The translations under genes and the position numbers were made by a program. This document shows positions 7,819 through 16,254 of a stretch of 64,000 nt of DNA, piece by piece. How positions within the stretch are numbered: the stretch's first letter is position 1; the number at the start of each line of letters is the position of its first letter. Source of the DNA: Pseudomonadota bacterium (lineage in GTDB: Bacteria; Pseudomonadota; Gammaproteobacteria; Burkholderiales; Rhodocyclaceae). The stretch is from the NCBI GenBank assembly GCA_018241665.1, contig JAFEDK010000023.1, positions 1-64,000 on the forward strand. The letters run 5' to 3'. Below the pieces are notes generated by a model that saw nothing but the letters and a program-made list of their open reading frames with translations, did no database searches and was not told the DNA's origin.

Positions 7819-8104
7819 CCCTTCCGCCACTGCACCAAATTCCCTCGTTCCCGTATTCATCAACTGCTAGGCATTGCGGGCATAGCAAAGTCCGTTACGA
7901 CGGACCATCAGCTTACTGAGATCGGTGATCCTGCCTTGGCAGGAGTTGTGCGCGCCGCCAAAGTGAGGCTTGTGAGGTGGATGGGTGAGTCTGCGGCCTC
8001 GTGAACTATGCCGAATAAATCAAAAATGGTTATTTTTTAATCCTTTTAAAACATTGACTTCCAGGGGATATGTATATGTTTTCCCTTCATCCCGGTCATA
8101 CCCC
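7819..8104. other. Degraded stretch up to the island-chromosome junction
   Basis: In the frame of the preceding HTH gene, after its TAA, the sequence stays open to about 8003 and reads protein-like (for example TEIGDPALAGVVRAAKVRLV). It has no start of its own, which suggests a remnant of a downstream gene. Positions 8020-8075 are markedly AT-rich compared with everything to the right. Near 8105 the conserved cupin sequence of the chromosome begins abruptly. I read this as the right boundary of the island. Confidence 0.45.
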
Positions 8105-8367
8105 GTGACGATCAAGGTCTGCCCGAGGGGATGGCTGTGCCACGCAGTGCGTGCGCCGGGTTCAAAGCTCACGCTGGCGCCACCGATGCGGGCCGGCGTC
8201 GTGCCGTGGAAGGGCGAGTCGATGCGTACGGTGCCGCTGAAGTAGTCGGCCGACCCCTTGACGGAGGCCTGGGTGCCGACGCGGGTGATCTGCACGCCCG
8301 CAGCGTCATCGCCGGCTATTGCTGCTAGCGGTGCGACCAGGGCGGCAGCAGTGGCCAGGGTTTTCAT
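8020..8367 (-). pseudogene. Secreted cupin-domain protein, 3' half missing
   Basis: The ATG at 8367 (AAAGGA 6 bp before it) opens a signal peptide, MKTLATAAALVAPLAAIA. This is followed by a cupin first half: ASVKGSADYFSGTVRID, ARIGGASVSFEPGARTAWHS and HPLGQTLIV. The HxH metal pair is reduced to WHSHPLGQ, as in small mandelonitrile-lyase-like or quercetinase-like cupins. After LIVTG (position about 8105) homology ends and 26 unrelated, AT-rich-encoded residues run to the stop. The usual second cupin motif with GxxxxxPxxxxH is lost. It was the third gene of the adh-MFS operon. The product is probably non-functional. Confidence 0.7.
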
Positions 8368-8378
8368 GGCGATTCCTT

Positions 8379-9791
8379 TCATTTGATGTGGCAGGGCTGG
8401 ATCGCAGGCCGCAGTGACGGCCGGACGATCAGTGCGAGGACGAGCGCCAGGCACAGCCCGAGCATCGTTGCGCTGGTGGCAAAGGTCGTGGCAAGGCGAT
8501 GTGCAAGCAGCGCGTGAGTGTCCGTCAGGCCAGCGCCGGCGCTGGCGAAGACGACCACCAGCACGCCGAGGCCCAGCGAGCCGCCGAGCTGGTGGGCCGC
8601 ATTGACGATGCCCGATGCGGCGCCGGCGTCCTTGGCGGCGACGCCGGCCATCGCGGCGACCGTCAGCGGGCTCAGCGAGAAGCCCTGGCCGATGCCGATC
8701 AACACCATCGGCAGCGCCACGCCGGCGAGATAGGGCGTGTCGGTGGAAGCCTGGCTGAGCCAGGCCATGCCGGCCAGCGCCAGGAACAGCCCCGTCGCCA
8801 GCAGCCGGCTGTTGCCGATCTTCTGCGTCAGCCGTGGCACCAGGAGCGCCGCGAAGAAATTGGGCAGCATCGTCGGCAGGAAGGCCAGCCCGGCCTCAAG
8901 CGGGCTGTAGCCTAGAACGCCCTGCAGGAACTGGGTCGTGAAGAACCAGAAGCCCACCATCGCGCCAAGGAACAGCACGCGGGCCGCGTAGGCGGCGGAG
9001 CGCTCGCGCCGGGCGAACAGGTGCAGCGGCATGATCGGCTGCGCCGCGCGGCCCTCGTGGACCACCAGGAAAGTGAGCAGCGCGATGCCGCTGGTCAGCG
9101 CGGCGAGCGTCTGCGGGTCGCCCCAGCCGGCGGTGGCGGCATGGACGATGCCGTACACCAGGGTGCCCATCCCCAGCGTGGAGCTCACCGCGCCGGCCAC
9201 ATCGAAGCGGCCGGCGTGGCGGGCGCTCTCCTTCAGGTAGCGGCGGGCGCCGAGCATCAGCGCGATGCCCAGCGGCAGATTGATGAAGAAGCCGACCCGC
9301 CAGGACAGCCAGTCCGCGATGATGCCGCCGAGCACCAGGCCGGTGCTGGCGCCGACGCCGGCGGCCGATGCGTGGTAGGCCAGCGCCCGTGTGCGCTGCG
9401 GGCCTTCCGGAAAATGGCTGGTCAGCAGCGCCAGCGTGGATGGGGCCAGGATCGCCGCGCCGAGACCCTGCAGCGCCCGTGCGGCGATCAGCCAGGCGGC
9501 CGACGGGGCCAGGCCGATGGCCACCGACGTGGCGGTGAACAGGGCCAGCCCGGCAATGAACATCCGCCGCCGCCCGAGAATGTCGCCGGCGCGGGCGCCG
9601 AGCAGCAGGAAGCCGCCGAAGGCCAGCGTGTAGGCGTTGTGCACCCAGGACAGGCCGGCGGTGGAGAACTGCAGCCCTTGCTGGATCTTCGGCAGGCCGG
9701 TGATCACGATCGACACGTCGAGGACGATCATCACGTAGCTGGCGATGACGATCGCCAGCACGGCGCCGGGGCGGGAGGTGGTGGCTTCCAT
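8379..9791 (-). CDS. MFS transporter, DHA2 (14-TMS drug:H+ antiporter-like)
   Basis: A 470-residue inner-membrane major facilitator protein. TM1 begins at residue 11 (VLAIVIASYVMIVLDVSIV, with the DHA2 motif LDxSIV). Motif A follows as GARAGDILGRRRMFIAG around residues 60-76, and motif C-like GVGASTGLVLGGIIAD near residue 145. Length and hydrophobic pattern fit 14 transmembrane segments. It lies 8 bp downstream of the alcohol dehydrogenase and 11 bp upstream of the truncated cupin, so all three form one operon. It probably exports a small organic compound. The substrate cannot be told from sequence. Confidence 0.88.
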   Translation of the reverse strand: MEATTSRPGAVLAIVIASYVMIVLDVSIVITGLPKIQQGLQFSTAGLSWVHNAYTLAFGGFLLLGARAGDILGRRRMFIAGLALFTATSVAIGLAPSAAWLIAARALQGLGAAILAPSTLALLTSHFPEGPQRTRALAYHASAAGVGASTGLVLGGIIADWLSWRVGFFINLPLGIALMLGARRYLKESARHAGRFDVAGAVSSTLGMGTLVYGIVHAATAGWGDPQTLAALTSGIALLTFLVVHEGRAAQPIMPLHLFARRERSAAYAARVLFLGAMVGFWFFTTQFLQGVLGYSPLEAGLAFLPTMLPNFFAALLVPRLTQKIGNSRLLATGLFLALAGMAWLSQASTDTPYLAGVALPMVLIGIGQGFSLSPLTVAAMAGVAAKDAGAASGIVNAAHQLGGSLGLGVLVVVFASAGAGLTDTHALLAHRLATTFATSATMLGLCLALVLALIVRPSLRPAIQPCHIK

Positions 9792-9799
9792 GCGCGTGC

Positions 9800-10855
9800 T
9801 CAAACCTTCAGCGAGCCCATGTCGATCACGAAGCGGTACTTCACGTCGCTCTCCAACATGCGGCCGTAGGCGGCGTTGATGTCCCGCATGCGGATCAGCT
9901 CGATGTCCGAGGTGATGCCGTGGCGGCCGCAGAAATCCAGCAGTTCCTGGGTTTCGGCGATGCCGCCGATCAGGGAGCCGGCGATGGACTTGCGGCCCAT
10001 CACCAGCGGCGCGGAATTCAGGAAGGGATCGAGCGGGCCCAGGTAGCCGACCAGCACGAGAGTGCCGCCGATGCCCAGCGTCGGCACGTAGGGGTTGAGG
10101 TCGTGCACATAGGGCACGGTGTCGATGATCAGGTCGAAGTGCCCGCCGACGGCCGCCATCTGGCCCGCGTCCGACGACAGCACCACGCGGTCGGCGCCGA
10201 GGCGGCGGGCATCCTGCTCCTTGCCCGGCGAGCGGGTGAGCAGGGTGACTTCGGCCCCCAGGGCCTTGGCCAGCTTCAGGGCCATGTGGCCGAGCCCGCC
10301 GAGGCCGACCACGCCGACCCGGCTGCCCAGGCCGACCTGCCAGTGGCGCAGGGGCGACCAGGTGGTGATGCCGGCGCACAGCAGCGGCGCGGCACCCGCC
10401 AGGTCCAGGCCGTCCGGGATCTTCAGCACGAAGCGCTCAGAGACGACGATCTTCTCCGAATAGCCACCGTGGGTCGGGCGATTGTCGTGGCGGTCGATGC
10501 CGTTGTAGGTGTAGGTCGCGCCTTCCGCGCAATACTGTTCGAGGCCGCGCAGGCAGGGCTCGCAGTGCTGGCAGGCGTCTACCATGCAGCCGACACCGAC
10601 CCGGTCGCCGGCCTTGAAGCGGGTGACGGCCCGGCCGACGCTCAGCACGCGGCCGATGATCTCGTGGCCGGGCACCATCGGATAGACGGAACGGCCCCAG
10701 TCGTTGCGGGCATTGTGGATGTCGGAGTGGCACACCCCGCAGTAGAGGATCTCGATCACCACGTCGTCGGCGCGCGCGTCGCGGCGCTCGAAGCGGTAGG
10801 GCTGCAGGTCGGCGGTGGGGGAGTGGGCGGCGTAGCCCAGTACGTCGATGCTCAT
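9800..10855 (-). CDS. Zinc-dependent NAD(P)-alcohol dehydrogenase (YahK/CAD-like)
   Basis: A 351-residue medium-chain dehydrogenase/reductase that would interconvert aldehydes and alcohols with NAD(P)H. Catalytic zinc ligands are visible in CGVCHSDIH (about residue 37) and PGHEIIGRV (about residue 63), with the later Cys in LCAGITTW (about 159). The structural zinc has four Cys in CQHCEPCLRGLEQYC (about residues 94-108). The nucleotide site is GVVGLGGLGHMALKLAKALG near residue 180. The neighbourhood (MFS exporter, cupin, divergent LysR) suggests a stress- or aldehyde-inducible unit. Confidence 0.92.
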   Translation of the reverse strand: MSIDVLGYAAHSPTADLQPYRFERRDARADDVVIEILYCGVCHSDIHNARNDWGRSVYPMVPGHEIIGRVLSVGRAVTRFKAGDRVGVGCMVDACQHCEPCLRGLEQYCAEGATYTYNGIDRHDNRPTHGGYSEKIVVSERFVLKIPDGLDLAGAAPLLCAGITTWSPLRHWQVGLGSRVGVVGLGGLGHMALKLAKALGAEVTLLTRSPGKEQDARRLGADRVVLSSDAGQMAAVGGHFDLIIDTVPYVHDLNPYVPTLGIGGTLVLVGYLGPLDPFLNSAPLVMGRKSIAGSLIGGIAETQELLDFCGRHGITSDIELIRMRDINAAYGRMLESDVKYRFVIDMGSLKV

Positions 10856-10977
10856 GGTGTTGTCCCTTGGTGTGGATGCCCCTGTGGTTTCAAAGGGCCG
10901 ATGCCGAGACTTTAGCGGGCAGCCGGTTTATTGATTAGCCACTACAATCCGCAAGAGCTTATGAACTGGATTCATGA

Positions 10978-11871
10978 ATGCAGCGGGAGAACTTCAACGA
11001 TCTACTGGCCTTTGTTGCGGTGGCGCGGGCAGGCAGCTTCACCCGGGCGGCGGCGCAGCTCGGCGTGTCCCAGTCGGCGCTGAGCCATACGGTGCGGGCA
11101 CTGGAGGCGCGGCTGGGCATCCGCCTGCTGACCCGCACGACGCGCAGCGTGTCGCCGACCGAGGCCGGCGAGCGCCTGTTGCGGACCGTCGCGCCGCACT
11201 TCGAGGAGATCGAGGCCGAACTGGCGGCGCTGAGCGAACTGCGCGACAAGCCGGCCGGCACGGTGCGCATCACCTGTGCGGAACACGCCGCCAACACGGT
11301 GCTGTGGCCGAAGCTGTCAGCGGTGTTGCCGGACTACCCGGACGTGCATATCGAGATCAACGTGGACTACGGGCTGACCAACATCGTCAGCCAGCGCTTC
11401 GACGCCGGTGTGCGCCTCGGCGACCAGGTGGAGAAGGACATGATCGCGGTGCGCATTGGGCCGGACATGCGCATGGCCGTCGTCGGCGCGCCGGCCTATT
11501 TCGCCAGGCACCCAAGGCCGCTGACGCCCAGCGACCTGGCGGGCCACGACTGCATCAACCTGCGCCTGCCGACCCACGGCAACCTGCTGGCCTGGGAGTT
11601 CGAGAAGGATGGCCAGAGCGTGAATGTCCACGTCGAGGGGCAATGGGTTTTCAACAGCAGTACGCCGCGCCTGACCGCGGCGCTGGCCGGCGCCGGGCTG
11701 GCCTGCCTGCCGGAGGACATGGTGCTGGAACACGTGGCGGCGGGGCGCCTGCAGCAGGTGCTGCAGGACTGGTGCCAGCCCTTTTCCGGCTATCACCTCT
11801 ATTACGCCAGCCGCCGCCAGTCATCGCCGGCTTTCGCGCTGGTGGTCGAGGCTTTGCGCTACCGGCAGTGA
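10978..11871 (+). CDS. LysR-family transcriptional regulator
   Basis: A 297-residue LysR regulator. The N-terminal winged HTH covers residues 1-62 (FNDLLAFVAVARAGSFTRAA, then GVSQSALSHTVRALEARLG). A periplasmic-binding-fold effector domain covers residues 90-297. It is transcribed away from the alcohol dehydrogenase across a 122-bp gap, the classical arrangement for control of the adh-MFS-cupin operon plus autoregulation. The C-terminal PDISGYHLYY-like segment (here QPFSGYHLYYASRRQSSPAF) is typical of the YafC/DmlR-like clade often found next to such dehydrogenases. The effector is unknown. Confidence 0.92.
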   Translation: MQRENFNDLLAFVAVARAGSFTRAAAQLGVSQSALSHTVRALEARLGIRLLTRTTRSVSPTEAGERLLRTVAPHFEEIEAELAALSELRDKPAGTVRITCAEHAANTVLWPKLSAVLPDYPDVHIEINVDYGLTNIVSQRFDAGVRLGDQVEKDMIAVRIGPDMRMAVVGAPAYFARHPRPLTPSDLAGHDCINLRLPTHGNLLAWEFEKDGQSVNVHVEGQWVFNSSTPRLTAALAGAGLACLPEDMVLEHVAAGRLQQVLQDWCQPFSGYHLYYASRRQSSPAFALVVEALRYRQ

Positions 11872-12007
11872 GCCGGCATGCGCATTCCCCATTCCGGTTC
11901 ATGGTCCTGTCATCTGTTTGTCGCAGCATCGCCGCCGGGGCGAACTTGCAACGCTCTCCCGGTCCGTTTGGGGCCGAGGCACTCGACAAGAACAGGAAAG
12001 AACGATC

Positions 12008-13207
12008 ATGCGGAAATTCGTGGGGCCGATCATGTGTTCGGCAGCGGCGTTGGCAATGTACGGCTGTGGTGGCAGCGGCGGTAGCGATGCGCCGGGCAAG
12101 ATCACCGCGGCGGTGATCGGCGATGTGCCTTACGGCGCGACGGCGACGGATACGACGCAGACCACCGCGCTGCCGGCTTTCATGAAGGCGCTGGATGGCG
12201 ACGCGGATGTGTCGCTGGTGCTGCACCTCGGCGACATCCATTCCGGCTCCCAGTACTGCACCCAGGCCTACGACATCACTGTCGCCACCGACTGGAAGGC
12301 CCTGAAGAACCCGCTGGTCTATACGCCGGGCGACAACGAGTGGACCGACTGCCACAAGGCCAAGCAGGGCGGTGGCGCCTACAACGCGACCACCGGCCAG
12401 ATCGACTACAAGGTGGACGCCAACGGCAACCTGCTGAGCTACGCGGGCGGCGATCCGCTGGCCAATCTGGATCTCGTTCGCTCGATCTTCTTCGCCAAGC
12501 CGGGCAAGACCCTCGGCGGGGCGATGGACGTGCATTCCCAGGCCCTCGAATACGACACCAACTTCCCGACCGACAGCAGCTACATGGAGAATGTGTGGTT
12601 CCAGAAGGGCGGGGTGCTGTTTGTGACCGTCAACATGCCGGGCGGCTCCAACAACGATACCGATCCCTGGTACGGCGCACCGACGATGAGCCCGGCCCAG
12701 GCCCAGGAAGTGGCCAACCGCTCTGCCGCCAACAAGCGCTGGCTGGATAGCGCCTTCAACCGGGCAGTGAGTGACAACGCCACCGCGGTGGTCATCCAGT
12801 TGCAGGCCGACATGTGGGACGCGGATGGTAAGGCCACCAGCCATATCGCCCAGTACAAGCAGTTCATCGACCTGATCGCTGCCCGCGCCAAGGCCTTTGG
12901 CAAGCCGGTGCTGCTGCTCAACGGCGACTCCCACGTCTATCGCTCGGACAACCCGCTGGTGCAGGGCGCGGCGTGCCTCGTCGAGCCGAGTTCCGGAGCG
13001 GCGGCCGTTGCCTGCTCCGACGATGCCTACGCCAATCAGCCGAACGGCTACAACGTGCCGAACTTCCATCGCATCGTGGTGCATGGCAGCACGGCGCCGC
13101 TGGAATGGCTCAAGCTGAGCATCGACCCGAACTACGACAGCAAGGCTGCCGCGACGGCAACCAGCTTCGGCCCCTTCAGCTGGAAGCGCATGCAGCCGGC
13201 GCTGTAA
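12008..13207 (+). CDS. Metallophosphoesterase-like secreted lipoprotein
   Basis: A 399-residue protein with a lipoprotein signal (MRKFVGPIMCSAAALAMYGC, Cys about residue 20, followed by GGSGG), so probably anchored to the outer membrane. The mature part has the spaced motifs of calcineurin-like phosphoesterases: GDVPYG (about residue 39), VLHLGDIHSGSQYC (about 75), YTPGDNEWTDC (about 108) and a late NGDSHVYRSDNP (about 302). It resembles a metal-binding phosphoesterase with some canonical residues (GNHE replaced by GDNEW). The substrate is unknown. It is followed by a hairpin terminator and is separate from the next locus. Confidence 0.75.
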   Translation: MRKFVGPIMCSAAALAMYGCGGSGGSDAPGKITAAVIGDVPYGATATDTTQTTALPAFMKALDGDADVSLVLHLGDIHSGSQYCTQAYDITVATDWKALKNPLVYTPGDNEWTDCHKAKQGGGAYNATTGQIDYKVDANGNLLSYAGGDPLANLDLVRSIFFAKPGKTLGGAMDVHSQALEYDTNFPTDSSYMENVWFQKGGVLFVTVNMPGGSNNDTDPWYGAPTMSPAQAQEVANRSAANKRWLDSAFNRAVSDNATAVVIQLQADMWDADGKATSHIAQYKQFIDLIAARAKAFGKPVLLLNGDSHVYRSDNPLVQGAACLVEPSSGAAAVACSDDAYANQPNGYNVPNFHRIVVHGSTAPLEWLKLSIDPNYDSKAAATATSFGPFSWKRMQPAL

Positions 13208-13216
13208 AGCCGCCGG

Positions 13217-13257
13217 GACCCCGTGTGCATTGCTGGGTTGCCTCTGCACGCGGGGTC
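13217..13257 (+). terminator. Hairpin after the phosphoesterase lipoprotein gene
   Basis: The stem GACCCCGTGTGCA (13217-13229) pairs with TGCACGCGGGGTC (13245-13257), with one mismatch and a 15-nt loop. It lies 10 bp after the stop codon. There is only a short T run after it, so termination may be partial. Confidence 0.6.
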
Positions 13258-13429
13258 TTGCCTCTCCAGGCATGTCAAGGATATTTCCGGACATCGTATT
13301 TGGCTGATGCCGATGTGCTTGCAAATCGCACATCCGAAGCTAAGTTGAATATCTACCGCCACGGCGATCAGGTGGTTCGTGACGGCTAGCCGGAAGTTGT
13401 TTCCATGAATGCCCCAAAGGAGGTAGACC

Positions 13430-14809
13430 ATGTCCCCGGAACAAGAGCAGAAAATCCTCGCCAGTCTTTACGATCGTCTTCTCGATGCCGTGACCTACGC
13501 GCCCGACGGCCGGAGCGCTCCCTTCCCCAAGGGCAAGATCTGCTTCCAGATGGCCAAGAACCTGGTTCTCGACCCGAAGGATTTCGAGAACATGGCCAGC
13601 CCCGGAAATCCCAACGGCGACTTGCGCTCGACCTGCATGTTCTCGTCCATGGTCGATGCGGTGCCCGACGCCGGCCCCCTGTGGAATGACTCCGGACGCA
13701 AGGTCTCGGACATCTACCGGTCCATCGTCAGCGGTGCCAATACCGACAGCAAGCCGACCCCGGAGCAGCAGTCCATCTACGATGCGGCCTATGGCTTCCT
13801 GAACACCGAGACGGAGACCAAGGATTTCCGCGGCAACGTCAAGAAGAAGACCGATCCGAGCGATATCGCGCTGGCCTATGACGACGCCCAGGCCGCCTAT
13901 ATCACGGCAGTTGCCGGCTATCGAACCGCCTTTCTTGGCTACGACATGGACAAGATCGACGATCAACGCAAGTTCAATGCCGTGGCACCCAGTCTGCAAC
14001 TTGCCGTAGACCAGGCCTGGAATGCCTGGAATCGGGCCGGCAAGGCCCAGGTGGATGAGGCCCAGGATGCCTTGGTTTCGACGATCAACGACGCGGTTCG
14101 CGCCGCGATCGCCAGTGCCCAGGCGGCCATCAGCGAACAGCACATGCTTGCCCCGCTGACAATGGATGGGCAACCCTGGCTGCCTTCCTACGCGTTGCCG
14201 AGCAGCTGGGCGGCAGCGGCCTCGAAGGCCACCAAGCTGACCTTCTCCAGCGCTTACCTCAACAAGTCGGAGAGCGCTTCGGCCCACGAATACTCCGCCG
14301 CGGCGTCCGGCAGCTGGGGCCTGTGGCATGCGTCGGCGGAGGTCTCGGGGAAGGTGGAGAACAAGTCCGCCCACATGGATGCGCAGAACCTTACCCTCGA
14401 AGCCGAGCTGATTGCGGTCACCATCAAGCGCCCGTGGCTCAATCCGCTGCTGTTCAGCATGGAGGACTGGTGGGTCAATGGCTTCTCGAAGGGCAGCATC
14501 TCCAATGGCGATCCCACCAACCCGCTGGGCCCGCTGGCATTGTTGCCGACGGGGTTCGTGCTGGCCCGCAACGTCAAGATATCGGCCGATTTCTCGGAGG
14601 AGGACAAGAAGTTCGTCTCCAACTCGGTCTCGACCAAGGCCTCGGGCGGCTGGGGGCCTTTCAGCATCAGCGGCAGCTACGGCTACAGCTCGTCGAAGAG
14701 CGATTTCCAGTCCAAGTTCGACGGTGCGACGCTGCAATTGCCGGGGTTGCAGCTGATTGCCTGGATCAGTGCGGTAAATCCGGCCTGTCCTCCGCGCAAC
14801 CATCCCTGA
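13430..14809 (+). CDS. Uncharacterised protein, first of a paralog pair
   Basis: A 459-residue protein preceded by a near-perfect ribosome site (AAAGGAGG, 7 bp before the ATG). It has no signal peptide or membrane helix. The N-terminal part has NPNGDLRSTCMFSSMVDAVP (about residues 60-79). A helical Ala-rich middle covers about residues 140-240. The C-terminal part is beta-rich with TIKRPWLNPLLFSMEDWW (about 332-349), LPTGFVLARNVKISADFS and a Gly/Ser-rich strand series (GGWGPFSISGSYGYSSSK). It ends LQLIAWISAVNPACPP. The same landmarks recur in the same order in the next gene. I do not know a characterised homolog. The layout vaguely recalls uncharacterised bacterial and fungal proteins with an RPWhxxxLF signature. 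Confidence 0.75.
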   Translation: MSPEQEQKILASLYDRLLDAVTYAPDGRSAPFPKGKICFQMAKNLVLDPKDFENMASPGNPNGDLRSTCMFSSMVDAVPDAGPLWNDSGRKVSDIYRSIVSGANTDSKPTPEQQSIYDAAYGFLNTETETKDFRGNVKKKTDPSDIALAYDDAQAAYITAVAGYRTAFLGYDMDKIDDQRKFNAVAPSLQLAVDQAWNAWNRAGKAQVDEAQDALVSTINDAVRAAIASAQAAISEQHMLAPLTMDGQPWLPSYALPSSWAAAASKATKLTFSSAYLNKSESASAHEYSAAASGSWGLWHASAEVSGKVENKSAHMDAQNLTLEAELIAVTIKRPWLNPLLFSMEDWWVNGFSKGSISNGDPTNPLGPLALLPTGFVLARNVKISADFSEEDKKFVSNSVSTKASGGWGPFSISGSYGYSSSKSDFQSKFDGATLQLPGLQLIAWISAVNPACPPRNHP

Positions 14810-14913
14810 CCCCCCGCCGCGCATTCATCGCCTGAACGGCCCTGCACTACCGCCTCCACCGTGGGGGGCTGTGGTGCAAGGGGCTGCTGCCTTCATGCTC
14901 GCCGGGGACTTCA

Positions 14914-16212
14914 GTGAACCTAATCGATGCCATCGCCCAAGTTGCCGGCCTTGCCTGGCCGCAAGAGACAGCTGCCAGCCGCACACGCTCCCTGGCGGCG
15001 GCACCCACCGCTGCGGCAAAGCCGGTGCTGCAGATCTGTTCGTTGCCGATCACCCTGAACCCCGACGACTACCGGAACCCCAGGAGCGGTACGAACCCGA
15101 ACGGAGACCTGCGATCCTTGTTCGCGCTCCGGCAACTGGTCGATCCGGTACCGAACTTCAGCCACTATTACAGCCCGAGCGCCAGCTCGACCGAGGATGC
15201 CTATGGGCAGATCCTTCGCGGCGCGGCGATGCTGGGTTCCGGCCAGTTCGCGGCGACCGTCCTGGCCGGGGCGAGGCAGCGGTTTGCCGAGCAGGTCTTC
15301 CCCAACCTCGACGGTAATCCGGGCTCCTGGCGCCCGATCTATGCCGTACCGGAAGACTGGTACGACACCTCGGATCCGGAGCGCTACCAGAGCATTGAAA
15401 TCGATTTGCGCGGCGACGAGGGCCCGACTTCTCCCTTTGTGCAGATCGACGACCAGGCAGCGTCGCGCGCCGGGCTCCAGCTGGTCACGGGGCAAGGGCC
15501 GGCGGGCGTAAAGCTGCTGGACCAGGGGACCCGGCTGCAGTCCATGCGCATGAAGTATCTCCTGGTGCAGTTCCGCAGACCGTGGCTCGATGCCTTGCTC
15601 TTCGAATCCGGCGGCTGGTTTCTGTCCCGCCAGCCACAGGGCTTCTGTTCGTCAGGAAACATCGCCGACAACCCTGGCGTGCTGCCCCTGCTGCCAATGG
15701 GCATGCTGGTGGCCACCGAGGTGGAGCTCGACGCCCGCTGGGGGGCAGCCGATCAAGGCCGCATCGACGCGGCCAGGGCTTCAGGGGATGCCGTATGCGT
15801 GGGGCCGCTGGCGCTGCAGGCCGCGGACAAGGCCAAGACCTTGCAGGTCGTCGGCTGGCTCAGTTCGGTGGTGCCGTACTCCCCGCAGGACACCGACCTG
15901 CAGCCCGGCTGCGTCCTGGTTCGCAATACCGGCGCATTCGTCATGCGGTTTTCCGTGAGCTGGCAGTTGGGGGGGCGGACCACCACGCAGACCTCGGGCA
16001 GTTTCCCGGCGCTGGCCGCCCGCAGCATCAACGTTCCCGCCGAGGCTCGCAATCTCGCCGTCGCCATTGAAATCATGACCTTTCCACCGCCCGCCGAAAC
16101 ATGGGCGACCCTCGCCACCCACCAGTTCCCAGCAGCGGTGACGCGGTGTTACCAGGCGTCAGGAACCACGATCAGCCCGGAACTCCAGGAGGTCGCCTGC
16201 ACCGCCAGCTGA
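14914..16212 (+). CDS. Uncharacterised protein, second of the paralog pair
   Basis: A 432-residue protein that shares the landmarks of the preceding gene in order: NPNGDLRSLFALRQLVDPVP (about residues 63-82), VQFRRPWLDALLFESGGWF (about 216-234), LPLLPMGMLVATEVELDA, and LQVVGWLSSVVPYSP (about 305-319). It lacks the long helical insert and has a different C-terminal 110 residues (SVSWQLGGRTTTQTSGSFPA...). The start is a GTG at 14914 with only a weak ribosome site. It lies 104 bp after its paralog and 42 bp before the next gene, so the three are probably co-transcribed. Function unknown. Confidence 0.7.
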   Translation: MNLIDAIAQVAGLAWPQETAASRTRSLAAAPTAAAKPVLQICSLPITLNPDDYRNPRSGTNPNGDLRSLFALRQLVDPVPNFSHYYSPSASSTEDAYGQILRGAAMLGSGQFAATVLAGARQRFAEQVFPNLDGNPGSWRPIYAVPEDWYDTSDPERYQSIEIDLRGDEGPTSPFVQIDDQAASRAGLQLVTGQGPAGVKLLDQGTRLQSMRMKYLLVQFRRPWLDALLFESGGWFLSRQPQGFCSSGNIADNPGVLPLLPMGMLVATEVELDARWGAADQGRIDAARASGDAVCVGPLALQAADKAKTLQVVGWLSSVVPYSPQDTDLQPGCVLVRNTGAFVMRFSVSWQLGGRTTTQTSGSFPALAARSINVPAEARNLAVAIEIMTFPPPAETWATLATHQFPAAVTRCYQASGTTISPELQEVACTAS

Positions 16213-16254
16213 AGCACGTCCGTCCAATCCATGCCAGAACAGAGGAGACACGTC

